Assembly (NCBI GenBank): GCA_036496425.1
Contig: DASXLG010000146.1
Span: 1 to 33,257, forward strand
DNA from: Terriglobia bacterium
Lineage (GTDB): Bacteria; Acidobacteriota; Terriglobia; 20CM-2-55-15
Reading direction: 5' to 3'
Length of the DNA stretch: 33,257 bases
Positions 24,899 to 31,333 of this stretch are shown one piece after another (positions within the stretch are counted from its first letter, which is position 1; each line of letters begins with the position of its first letter). The notes under the pieces were generated by a model that did not search any database, was not told the DNA's origin, and saw nothing but the letters and a program-made list of their open reading frames with translations. A program made the translations under genes and the position numbers.

Positions 24899-26062
24899 CT
24901 AGCGCATCAATATGATGAATGCCCAGCCGGTGGCGCAAAAGACGCCGCCGGCCAGGGCCCACATCGCCAGCAGCTCGCCCTGAATCAAAAATCCGGCAAT
25001 CACCGGTGCAATGATCTGGGCAATCGCCATCAGCGATTGCATAAGACCAATCACCATTCCCTGTTGATGGCGCTCAGCGCGCATCGTGATCAGGCTAGTG
25101 AGGCTGGGACGCAGGACTGCGCTGCCGAATGTCAGCAACCCGATAGCGGCAAGCAACAGGGGAACGCCGTGCACGCCTGACAGTAACGCGAAGCTCACAG
25201 CCATCGTGGCGAAGCCGAGCTGAACGAGCCGGCTCTCTCCGAACATTTTTACGAGTCTTCCCATTCCGCCGCCCTGGATCAAGGCTCCGACCAGTCCGGA
25301 GAAGGCAAACAAATATCCGACTTCCTTTGTACCGAACGGCATTCCGTTATGCATGAATCGACGCTCGGCGAATAGAGCAAAGCCGGAGAAAAACGTACTG
25401 AACGCGAAGGTGAACGCGAAGAACTGCCAGAGCAGTGGACCAAGCTGGCGGTCCTTGAAGGAATTCATGGCGGCGGTCCATCTCGAGACATTGCTTGCAA
25501 GTTCGGGATGGGGGTGGGGTATGACGGAAGGAAGAAGAAAGTACGTGCACATGATGCTCGTGAACGACAACGCTGCCGCGGCAAAAATGGGATAGGTGTT
25601 GTTGAACTGCGCGAGATAACCGGACACTCCCGGGCCGATCAGGAAACCAATGCCGAAGGCGATGCCGATAAGGCCGAATGCTTTTGCCCGGTTTTCCGGC
25701 TCTGTCACGTCGGCAATATAGGCCTGGGCGACGGTCAGGTTTCCCGCAGTCAGGCCATCGATGATGCGCGCAAGGAAGACGAGCCACAGGACACGCGCAA
25801 ATCCCAGAATCAGAAATGCGATGCAGGTGCCGATCTGGCTCACCAGCAGCACGGGCCGCCGCCCGATCCGATCCGAGAGATGGCCTAACGGCGGTCCGGC
25901 GATCAACTGGCATAGCGCATACGTCGCAACCAGCAGACCGACGACTCCGGCGGTGGCTCCCATCGATTCGGCGTAGAAGGGCAGCAGCGGCAGAATGATG
26001 GTCAACCCGAGAACGTCAACCAGAACAATTAAAAAGATGGGAAGCAGAGGAGATTTTTTCAT
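24899..26062 (-). CDS. MFS efflux transporter (TetA-like)
   Basis: The protein is 387 residues with about 12 TM helices. The first is LLPIFLIVLVDVLGLTIILP. Motif A between TM2 and TM3 is GPPLGHLSDRIGRRPVLL, and FLARIIDGLTAGNLTVAQAYIADVT is typical of TetA/Bcr-type drug:H+ antiporters. GIAFGIGFLIGPGVSGYLA is the antiporter motif C region. The substrate is unknown; multidrug or metabolite export is the usual role. An in-frame start 81 bases upstream exists, but the ATG at 26062 forms an ATGA overlap with the preceding gene's stop and fits the family start. It is the last gene of a five-gene minus-strand run and ends beside an inverted repeat. Confidence 0.87.
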   Translation of the reverse strand: MKKSPLLPIFLIVLVDVLGLTIILPLLPFYAESMGATAGVVGLLVATYALCQLIAGPPLGHLSDRIGRRPVLLVSQIGTCIAFLILGFARVLWLVFLARIIDGLTAGNLTVAQAYIADVTEPENRAKAFGLIGIAFGIGFLIGPGVSGYLAQFNNTYPIFAAAALSFTSIMCTYFLLPSVIPHPHPELASNVSRWTAAMNSFKDRQLGPLLWQFFAFTFAFSTFFSGFALFAERRFMHNGMPFGTKEVGYLFAFSGLVGALIQGGGMGRLVKMFGESRLVQLGFATMAVSFALLSGVHGVPLLLAAIGLLTFGSAVLRPSLTSLITMRAERHQQGMVIGLMQSLMAIAQIIAPVIAGFLIQGELLAMWALAGGVFCATGWAFIILMR

Positions 26063-26931
26063 CGTGGAGGCAAGTTGGTTCTTTTGCGGGCCAGGAACCC
26101 CATCCAGGGATATCGTGCTGTTTCGCTTGCGAGAAACGCGCAACCCAGCAGCACGAAGGTTTCGAAATACACGAGCAACAGGAATGTTACGGATATCGCG
26201 AAAGGTCCCTGCGTCGGTTCGAGTTCCGGCACGACCTTGATATAAGCGATGCGGACCACTTCAGCCATGATTCCAGCCAGAATAGCTGCTGGAAGCACCT
26301 GACGCGCATCAATTTTCCGGTTTGGTAAAAATTTATAAAGCGCAAAGATCGCAACGACGAAGAAACATGTCATGGTCGTGCGAATCACAATGAAACTCAT
26401 TGCGGCTCTGACGAGCTCAAACGGCAGATATGTGATCAGAGAATGCAGAGCAGTCGAAATGGATAAGAAGAACAGGCCCAGCGCCGCGCAAACTACCGTA
26501 AGCGTGAAACCCATGAGCTGGTTCATCCAGTAAGGGCGGTCTTCCTGAATCTTCCAGAGCCTGTTCAGCCCGGTTTCGAGAGGTATGAAAACGCCGGCGG
26601 CACCCAGCAGAACCCAAAGCAATGACGTCAGCTGAGTGCGGTGACCCATACGCTTGGCATAAACGTCCAGGTTGTGGACGACAAAAACCTGGTGTACAGG
26701 AAAGTACTCTCGCAGGGTATTCAGCAATACATCATAGGCCCTACCCCATTTGAGGACGTTCCTGAAAATCGCGAGCATGACAAGGCACGCTGGAAAGAAC
26801 CCAAGCAACGCCGCGGCCGCGAGCGCAAGACAGAAGGCGTGTGTTTCGGTTTGAAGCAGCAGATAGCGGAACAGCGGGATCAGATTCCTGATTTCGCCGT
26901 AGAGCCGCTGCCGGAAGTCGCGGTCGATCAT
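26059..26931 (-). CDS. YihY/BrkB-family membrane protein
   Basis: This 290-residue integral membrane protein has about six hydrophobic segments. Family landmarks are ALAAAALLGFFPACLVML (first TM, matching the usual 'alalaysalfaifPll' region), LLWVLLGAAGVFIPLETGLNRLW, and FLPNRKIDARQVLPAAILAGIMAEV. Members were once called ribonuclease BN or virulence factor BrkB; the true role is unsettled. It lies 30 bases after the BON gene and overlaps the MFS start by four bases, so the three genes are probably one transcript. Confidence 0.85.
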   Translation of the reverse strand: MIDRDFRQRLYGEIRNLIPLFRYLLLQTETHAFCLALAAAALLGFFPACLVMLAIFRNVLKWGRAYDVLLNTLREYFPVHQVFVVHNLDVYAKRMGHRTQLTSLLWVLLGAAGVFIPLETGLNRLWKIQEDRPYWMNQLMGFTLTVVCAALGLFFLSISTALHSLITYLPFELVRAAMSFIVIRTTMTCFFVVAIFALYKFLPNRKIDARQVLPAAILAGIMAEVVRIAYIKVVPELEPTQGPFAISVTFLLLVYFETFVLLGCAFLASETARYPWMGFLARKRTNLPPR

Positions 26932-26961
26932 GCGACCTTAGTGTACCTTGGACAGCCGCCC

Positions 26962-27579
26962 TTATCTCTCGGAGATCCGTTCGTCGGTGCTGCCTTCGAT
27001 CTGTAATTCGTTCCTGACGCTGAACACTCCGGGTACCTGATTTGCCGCCAGGTTGGCCAGATCACTGTCCGCCTGATTCGCCACAATCCCTTTCAGAGTG
27101 ACGTCACCGTTCTTCACGATGATGTGGATTGGCGGAAGCGATTGCGTTGCATACCGGAACAACGGCGAATTGAACGAGTACACCGACCGGTATACGGCAA
27201 TTCTCAGCTGATCGTCCATGTTCGAAAGCGGCAGGACTTCAATTTTGTCCGTTACCGTACCGGCGCCCTCGATGCGCCTGACACGGGTTACCGCGTCATC
27301 CTTGAGCGTCGGACGAGTCACCTCACCCATCAGAGTAATGCTCCCATTCCCTTTGACCTCGGCTTGCAGCCAATCAAAGACGCTGTAATAGGGCAGCATG
27401 ACCAGCTGATGGCGGACTTCTTCGCTCAAGCTCTTTATATTGTTTGGGTTTCTATCGGTTGATCCATTAAGAGACGGACTGGGCTTCATGCGTTGCGCGG
27501 CCCGGGCGTTTGGTGCGGATGTGATCAAAATGCCAACCATCACGGCCACCAAAGCCTTTAGAAAAGACTTGGTTCGCAT
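26962..27579 (-). CDS. Secreted protein with two BON domains
   Basis: The protein is 205 residues, with a signal peptide (ALVAVMVGILITSAPNARA). Two BON modules, known to bind membranes or lipids in the periplasm (as in OsmY), are visible. The first is SEEVRHQLVMLPYYSVFDWL ... GSITLMGEVTRP ... RRIEGAGTVTDKIEVLP. The second is LRIAVYRSVY ... IHIIVKNGDVTLKGIVANQADS ... NQVPGVFSVRNELQI. A strong ribosome site (GGAGGGGA, 7 bases upstream) supports the ATG. It is followed by the YihY-like and MFS genes. A role in envelope stress is inferred from the family. Confidence 0.9.
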   Translation of the reverse strand: MRTKSFLKALVAVMVGILITSAPNARAAQRMKPSPSLNGSTDRNPNNIKSLSEEVRHQLVMLPYYSVFDWLQAEVKGNGSITLMGEVTRPTLKDDAVTRVRRIEGAGTVTDKIEVLPLSNMDDQLRIAVYRSVYSFNSPLFRYATQSLPPIHIIVKNGDVTLKGIVANQADSDLANLAANQVPGVFSVRNELQIEGSTDERISER

Positions 27580-27597
27580 CGTCTTCCCCTCCAGACG

Positions 27598-27629
27598 AAT
27601 TTAAGAGGCTTCTAATTTAAGAGGCTTCT
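27598..27629. repeat. 16-bp exact tandem duplication
   Basis: AATTTAAGAGGCTTCT occurs twice in a row at 27598-27613 and 27614-27629. The second copy contains the last codons and stop of the small membrane protein gene (27617-28063), so the duplication reproduced the end of the gene in its 3' flank. It looks like a simple slippage event. Confidence 0.9.
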
Positions 27630-28063
27630 ACGGAATCAGAGACCTCTACTGTATTAGATGGAGGGATTTCCAAACGGTTTTGAGATTTTCTGGCAAGACG
27701 GGGAAGCAGTACTCCAACCATCAACAGGGCGATCACCACAATCGTCAGGCCGGTCCTGTCCCAGCGGTTCCGTTGGAACACCGGATGTGACCACATGCCG
27801 AATTCATCGAATGTGAACCCGATGCCCAGTCCGTAGAGCATCGCGATCCATGGCCTCGCGCCATCGCCCCGGAAGATCAGTGCCAGGTAGCCTGCAATTG
27901 CAAGAATAAATATTCCGTAGACGTAGTGATGAATATGAATCCCGTTCACGTTGAAGTGGAACCCGGGATCAACAAGGCTCACAATGCGCGCAGATAAGAC
28001 TGTCAACGTAAATGCGACTGCAATGCCGGCAGCTGGAGCTTTGGAGGTCAAACGAAGCAACAT
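27617..28063 (-). CDS. Small integral membrane protein, function unknown
   Basis: The 148-residue protein has about four hydrophobic segments: AAGIAVAFTLTVLSARIVSLV, YGIFILAIAGYLALIF, WIAMLYGLGIGFTFDEF and TGLTIVVIALLMVGVLLP. Conserved-looking polar residues sit in the membrane region: GIHIHHYVYGI and FDEFGMW. An IHH(F/Y)xxG plus DEFxxW pattern occurs in a family of small bacterial membrane proteins that I recall but cannot name. The His pair and acidic pair could form a metal site, which is speculation. It lies 17 bases downstream of the YqaA-like gene and 37 bases upstream of the BON gene on the same strand. Confidence 0.7.
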   Translation of the reverse strand: MLLRLTSKAPAAGIAVAFTLTVLSARIVSLVDPGFHFNVNGIHIHHYVYGIFILAIAGYLALIFRGDGARPWIAMLYGLGIGFTFDEFGMWSHPVFQRNRWDRTGLTIVVIALLMVGVLLPRLARKSQNRLEIPPSNTVEVSDSVEAS

Positions 28064-28080
28064 GCGAAGTTCCGATTATA

Positions 28081-28710
28081 TCAAGCTGCAGGCTGCGAGC
28101 GCGAGGGGCCTCGATGGGCGCGGGTCTTTTTTACAAGTCCGATCACCCCGATGGTGGTGGCCAGGATGGCAATAACGAACAGGCCGATACCAATGTACTC
28201 AAGGGTGGTTGACTGGAGCCAGCCGATGATCTGCCGGCCGTAGAAAAAGGCCAGCACTGCTTCAATTCCGAAGCGCAACAGCCGGGTCAGCCCCAGCGTC
28301 ACGAAAAATATCGGCGTACTGACCTCCAGTGCACCGGCGGCCAGGATGCATGCCGTAAACGGGAAGGGCGGCGGCAGCAGGTCCAGCACCGCCAGCGCCA
28401 CCGCGCCCTTATCCTCCAGGCGCCGGCGGATGCGATCCAGGCGTCCTTTTGGAACAAAGTGTTCCAACCCCGGTTCGCCGAGGCGCCGGCCGATGTAGAA
28501 AGTGAGGGCGGCTCCACAGATCGAACCCAGGGCTCCTATAATCGGGTAGAGCCAGAACAGATCGCGGGTCCGGGAGGCCAGAACAATTACGGCAATATCC
28601 ACCGCGAGCGGAATCACGACCACCAGGGTCGAGTCCAGCGCGGCGAGTAACCCCAGTCCCCACCACGACATAAGGCCGCCGAAAATCGATATGAAAAAGG
28701 CCCGTGTCAT
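28081..28710 (-). CDS. YqaA-like VTT-domain membrane protein
   Basis: This 209-residue membrane protein belongs to the SNARE-associated/VTT (DedA) superfamily, YqaA branch. It shows the re-entrant-loop region LYPIIGALGSICGAALTFYIGRRLGE, then DLLPPPFPFTACILAAGALEVS, where DedA proteins have FxPGxR. A final TM is YIGIGLFVIAILATTIGVIGL. VTT proteins move or scramble lipids, or transport undecaprenyl phosphate, across membranes; the exact cargo is unknown. It is first in the minus-strand run, divergent from a DedA gene 82 bases away, so promoters for both must lie at 28711-28792. Confidence 0.85.
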   Translation of the reverse strand: MTRAFFISIFGGLMSWWGLGLLAALDSTLVVVIPLAVDIAVIVLASRTRDLFWLYPIIGALGSICGAALTFYIGRRLGEPGLEHFVPKGRLDRIRRRLEDKGAVALAVLDLLPPPFPFTACILAAGALEVSTPIFFVTLGLTRLLRFGIEAVLAFFYGRQIIGWLQSTTLEYIGIGLFVIAILATTIGVIGLVKKTRAHRGPSRSQPAA

Positions 28711-28792
28711 CGGTTAAACTGGTCTTACCGTTGCCCAGAACCAGGGCACAGTTAGCATTTCAGATCATTCCTGTAAAGGACGCTTTCTTCTA

Positions 28793-29416
28793 ATGCTTCA
28801 GCAATCCATGGCCCTTTGGATCAGCCAGTACGGTTATCCGGCGATCTTCTTCATTCTTATCGGCGGTATCGTCGGAGTTCCGGTGCCCGATCAGCTTCTG
28901 TTGGTCATTTCCGGATACCTCGTCTTAACACATGCCTTAAACCTGTTGCCGACCCTTGTGGCAGCGATATTGGGCAGTGTCGTTGGTATCACCTTGAGCT
29001 ATGCACTCGGCCGTGGATCGGGTTCGTACCTTTCGAAAGTGCCGTTTGCCGCCACGCGGCTTCAAACGGCACGCCATTGGTTCGAACGATTTGGCGGCTG
29101 GACTCTGGTTTTTGGTTATTTCATTCCGGGAATCCGGAATTTGATCGGTTTCACGTCCGGGATGATGCGGCTCAAAGTGCGCCATTTTGCGCCTTATGCC
29201 TATGCGGGAGCGACCGTATCGTCCGTGACATGCGTTCTGGCCGGCTATTTTCTCGGCGAGCAAGCGGGCTGGGCACTCGCTTCGGCGAGCCGGCTGGCCG
29301 TTGTTGCGGCTGCCGGCGCCAGTTTGTTTTTGATCCGAAAGGCGATTCGCAATGGAGCCCCGGAAGCTGTGAAGACGACACCGGCCGCAATTGCGATCAG
29401 CGGAAGCCTCGAATAA
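28793..29416 (+). CDS. DedA-family membrane protein (copy 1)
   Basis: The 207-residue protein has the DedA core: QYGYPAIFFILIGGIVGVPV with PVPDQLLLVISGYL, a first re-entrant hairpin VVGITLSYALGRGSGS, and FGYFIPGIRNLIGFTSGMM with the conserved PGxRN arginine. A last TM is RLAVVAAAGASLFLIRKAI. Family members are inner-membrane lipid-carrier translocases (UptA/DedA type) needed for envelope integrity. An in-frame ATG at 28811 is an alternative start. The last 172 bases lie antisense to a second DedA gene, and the overlap covers the final TM helix. Both frames look intact. Confidence 0.9.
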   Translation: MLQQSMALWISQYGYPAIFFILIGGIVGVPVPDQLLLVISGYLVLTHALNLLPTLVAAILGSVVGITLSYALGRGSGSYLSKVPFAATRLQTARHWFERFGGWTLVFGYFIPGIRNLIGFTSGMMRLKVRHFAPYAYAGATVSSVTCVLAGYFLGEQAGWALASASRLAVVAAAGASLFLIRKAIRNGAPEAVKTTPAAIAISGSLE

Positions 29417-29913
29417 TTCCAATGCACGTGGCGTCCGGCGAAGTATCCGAACGTTACGAAACTGGTCGAAGAAATCAAAGCGCCGGCGTACGCGAAACGC
29501 ATGAAGACACGGACACCCAGTTTCGAAGCGCCGGCCACATAGCCCATCAGGTTCCGCACCCCGGGAATGAACGGACCCACCACGAGCACCCAGCGGCCCA
29601 GGTTCTGAAACCAGTGCTGGACGCGTTGAATCTTCTGGTCATCGATCGATAGCCAGCGTCCATATCGCCGTATAACGAAATCACCCGATGTCCTGCCGAG
29701 CACATAACTCACCGTCAGGCCGCCCGCGCTGCCTATTGCCGCGATCGCCAGCGTCGGAAAAAGGCCCAGAACATTTCTAAAAGCCAGATACCCGGAGATG
29801 ACCAGAAGCCATTCATCCGGCACCGGAAGGCCGATGATTCCGAAAATCAGGAGAAAGAACATACCAAAGTAGCCGTAATTGGTAATCCACTGGACGACTG
29901 CGTGTTCCGTCAT
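29245..29913 (-). CDS. DedA-family membrane protein (copy 2)
   Basis: The 222-residue paralogue of the facing gene shares NYGYFGMFFLLIFGIIGLPV with PVPDEWLLVISGYL, GGLTVSYVLGRTSGD, and GPFIPGVRNLMGYVAGASK (PGxRN). The last TM is LPLIAIAAGVVFTASGAPL. A polar tail of about 24 residues (KLAPAAATTASRLAEAS and on) has no counterpart in typical DedA proteins and may reflect read-through into the opposite gene. A ribosome site (GGAAAGG) lies 7 bases ahead of the ATG. The two genes could have arisen by inverted duplication. The PGxRN motif suggests function is kept. Confidence 0.9.
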   Translation of the reverse strand: MTEHAVVQWITNYGYFGMFFLLIFGIIGLPVPDEWLLVISGYLAFRNVLGLFPTLAIAAIGSAGGLTVSYVLGRTSGDFVIRRYGRWLSIDDQKIQRVQHWFQNLGRWVLVVGPFIPGVRNLMGYVAGASKLGVRVFMRFAYAGALISSTSFVTFGYFAGRHVHWNYSRLPLIAIAAGVVFTASGAPLRIAFRIKNKLAPAAATTASRLAEASAQPACSPRK

Positions 29914-29990
29914 TAAACGCCTTTCCGCTTTTGAAGACGTCTAAGTACTTGCAGGCGGAATTCCAATCAAACCACGCGGGAAGATTCGAA

Positions 29991-30081
29991 ACAAAAATGG
30001 GGACAGATCACTTTTCGCGTCAAAATGTGTTTCGTTCGGAAACAACTTTTGACGCGAAAAGTGATCTGTCCCCATTTTTGT
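29991..30081. repeat. Perfect 35-bp inverted repeat (REP/MITE-like hairpin)
   Basis: The arm 29991-30025 (ACAAAAATGGGGACAGATCA onward) is the exact reverse complement of 30047-30081, with no mismatch. The 21-base loop contains its own small stem, GTTTC (30029-30033) with GAAAC (30039-30043). The tips carry ATGGGGACAGATCAC, a sequence I recall from dispersed GGGGACAG/CTGTCCCC palindromes. It lies 77 bases upstream of the divergent DedA start and 20 bases before the secreted-protein start. No transposase is in the window. Confidence 0.95.
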
Positions 30082-30101
30082 GTTAATTTGTGCCCACACT
30101 C

Positions 30102-30851
30102 ATGCGGTTGATGAAGTTCGTTGTTTTTTGCATTGGAATGGCGGGGACCCTGTTCGCACAAGGCCAGCGTGGCGGACGAGGGCAAGCACCCCAAGCGCCG
30201 CGCGCGGCTGCGCCGATCGATTTGACGGGTAATTGGGTTTCGATCGTCACTGAAGACTGGCGCTGGCGCATGGTCACGCCGGCAAAAGGCGATTTCGCGA
30301 GCATACCGACGAATCCCGCCGGCGTTGCCGAAGGTCAGAAATGGGATCCGGCAAAAGACGAGGCAGCTGGCGAGCAGTGCAAATCCTACGGCGCTCCCGC
30401 CATCATGCGCGTGCCGACGCGCTTACATATCACCTGGGATAACGACGCCACTCTGAAAATCGAAACCGACGCCGGCCGACAGACGCGCGTGTTCCATTTT
30501 GGCGAGTACCAGTCTGCTTCCACGGCCCCGTCGCTTCAAGGCAACTCCCGCGCCAATTGGGAAGGCGGCGGCGGGCGACGCGGCGGTCCTCCGGCCGGAG
30601 GTTCGCTCAAAGTCGTGACGACCGGACTCAAACCGGGGTATTTGCGCAAGAATGGATATCCGTACAGTGAGAAAACAACCGTGACGGAATTCTACGATCG
30701 CACCAACGAACCGGCTGGAGATACCTGGCTGATCATAACCACCGTTGTTAACGACCCCGTCTACCTGAATCAGGAATTCATCACGAGCACGCACTTCAAA
30801 AAGGAACCGGATGAAAAGGGCTGGAATCCACAGCCCTGCGCCGCCCGTTAG
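30102..30851 (+). CDS. Secreted LTGNW-type protein, function unknown
   Basis: The protein is about 249 residues from the ATG at 30102. GTG at 30090 and ATG at 30111 are also possible, and none has a visible ribosome site. The signal peptide is FVVFCIGMAGTLFAQ, followed by a low-complexity GQRGGRGQAPQAPRAAAP linker. IDLTGNWVSIVTEDWRWRM marks it as a relative of the LTGVW proteins. Later features are CKSYGAPAIMRVPTRLHITW, LKIETDAGRQTR and YLRKNGYPYSEKTTVTEFYDR. It shows no enzymatic motif. It lies 14 bases upstream of the molybdenum hydroxylase genes, so it may share their transcript. A large hairpin occupies the place where its promoter or leader would be. Confidence 0.78.
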   Translation: MRLMKFVVFCIGMAGTLFAQGQRGGRGQAPQAPRAAAPIDLTGNWVSIVTEDWRWRMVTPAKGDFASIPTNPAGVAEGQKWDPAKDEAAGEQCKSYGAPAIMRVPTRLHITWDNDATLKIETDAGRQTRVFHFGEYQSASTAPSLQGNSRANWEGGGGRRGGPPAGGSLKVVTTGLKPGYLRKNGYPYSEKTTVTEFYDRTNEPAGDTWLIITTVVNDPVYLNQEFITSTHFKKEPDEKGWNPQPCAAR

Positions 30852-30865
30852 CTGGAGCCGACAAT

Positions 30866-31333
30866 ATGAGTACGCTCACCCTGAAAGTGAACGGCAAGTC
30901 CCACACCCTCGACATCGATCCGGCGACGCCGTTGCTCTATGTCCTCTCCGATGATCTTGCCCTTCGAGGGCCGAAATTCGGATGCGGCCTCGGACAGTGT
31001 GGGTGCTGCACGGTAATCGTCAAAGGACAAGCCGTTCGATCATGCGTCACGCCGGTATCGAGTGTGGCGGGCGCGGAGATCACGACACTCGAGGGGCTGG
31101 GTTCAAGCGACAAGCCGCATCCCATCCAGAAGGCGTTCATCGATGAGCAGGCGATGCAATGTGGCTTCTGTGTCAATGGCGTCATCATGACCGCCAAGGC
31201 TTACCTCGACCGCCACCCCAAGGCTACAGATGCTGATCTTCAACAGGCCATGTCGGGAATCCTCTGCCGTTGCCACGCGCATACCCGGATGGTGCGCGCG
31301 ATCAAGAAATATCAGCAGGGAGCGAAGGCGTGA
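30866..31333 (+). CDS. 2Fe-2S subunit of a molybdenum hydroxylase (IorA/NdhS-like)
   Basis: This 155-residue electron-transfer subunit has two iron-sulfur clusters. The plant-ferredoxin type cluster uses C40, C45, C48 and C60 (FGCGLGQCGCC...RSC). The second uses C99, C102, C134 and C136 (QCGFC ... CRCH). This layout is that of xanthine-oxidase family small subunits such as isoquinoline 1-oxidoreductase alpha, nicotinate dehydrogenase and periplasmic aldehyde oxidases. There is no signal peptide; such subunits are usually exported folded with their Tat-signal partner. Its stop overlaps the next gene's GTG by four bases (GTGA). Confidence 0.93.
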   Translation: MSTLTLKVNGKSHTLDIDPATPLLYVLSDDLALRGPKFGCGLGQCGCCTVIVKGQAVRSCVTPVSSVAGAEITTLEGLGSSDKPHPIQKAFIDEQAMQCGFCVNGVIMTAKAYLDRHPKATDADLQQAMSGILCRCHAHTRMVRAIKKYQQGAKA

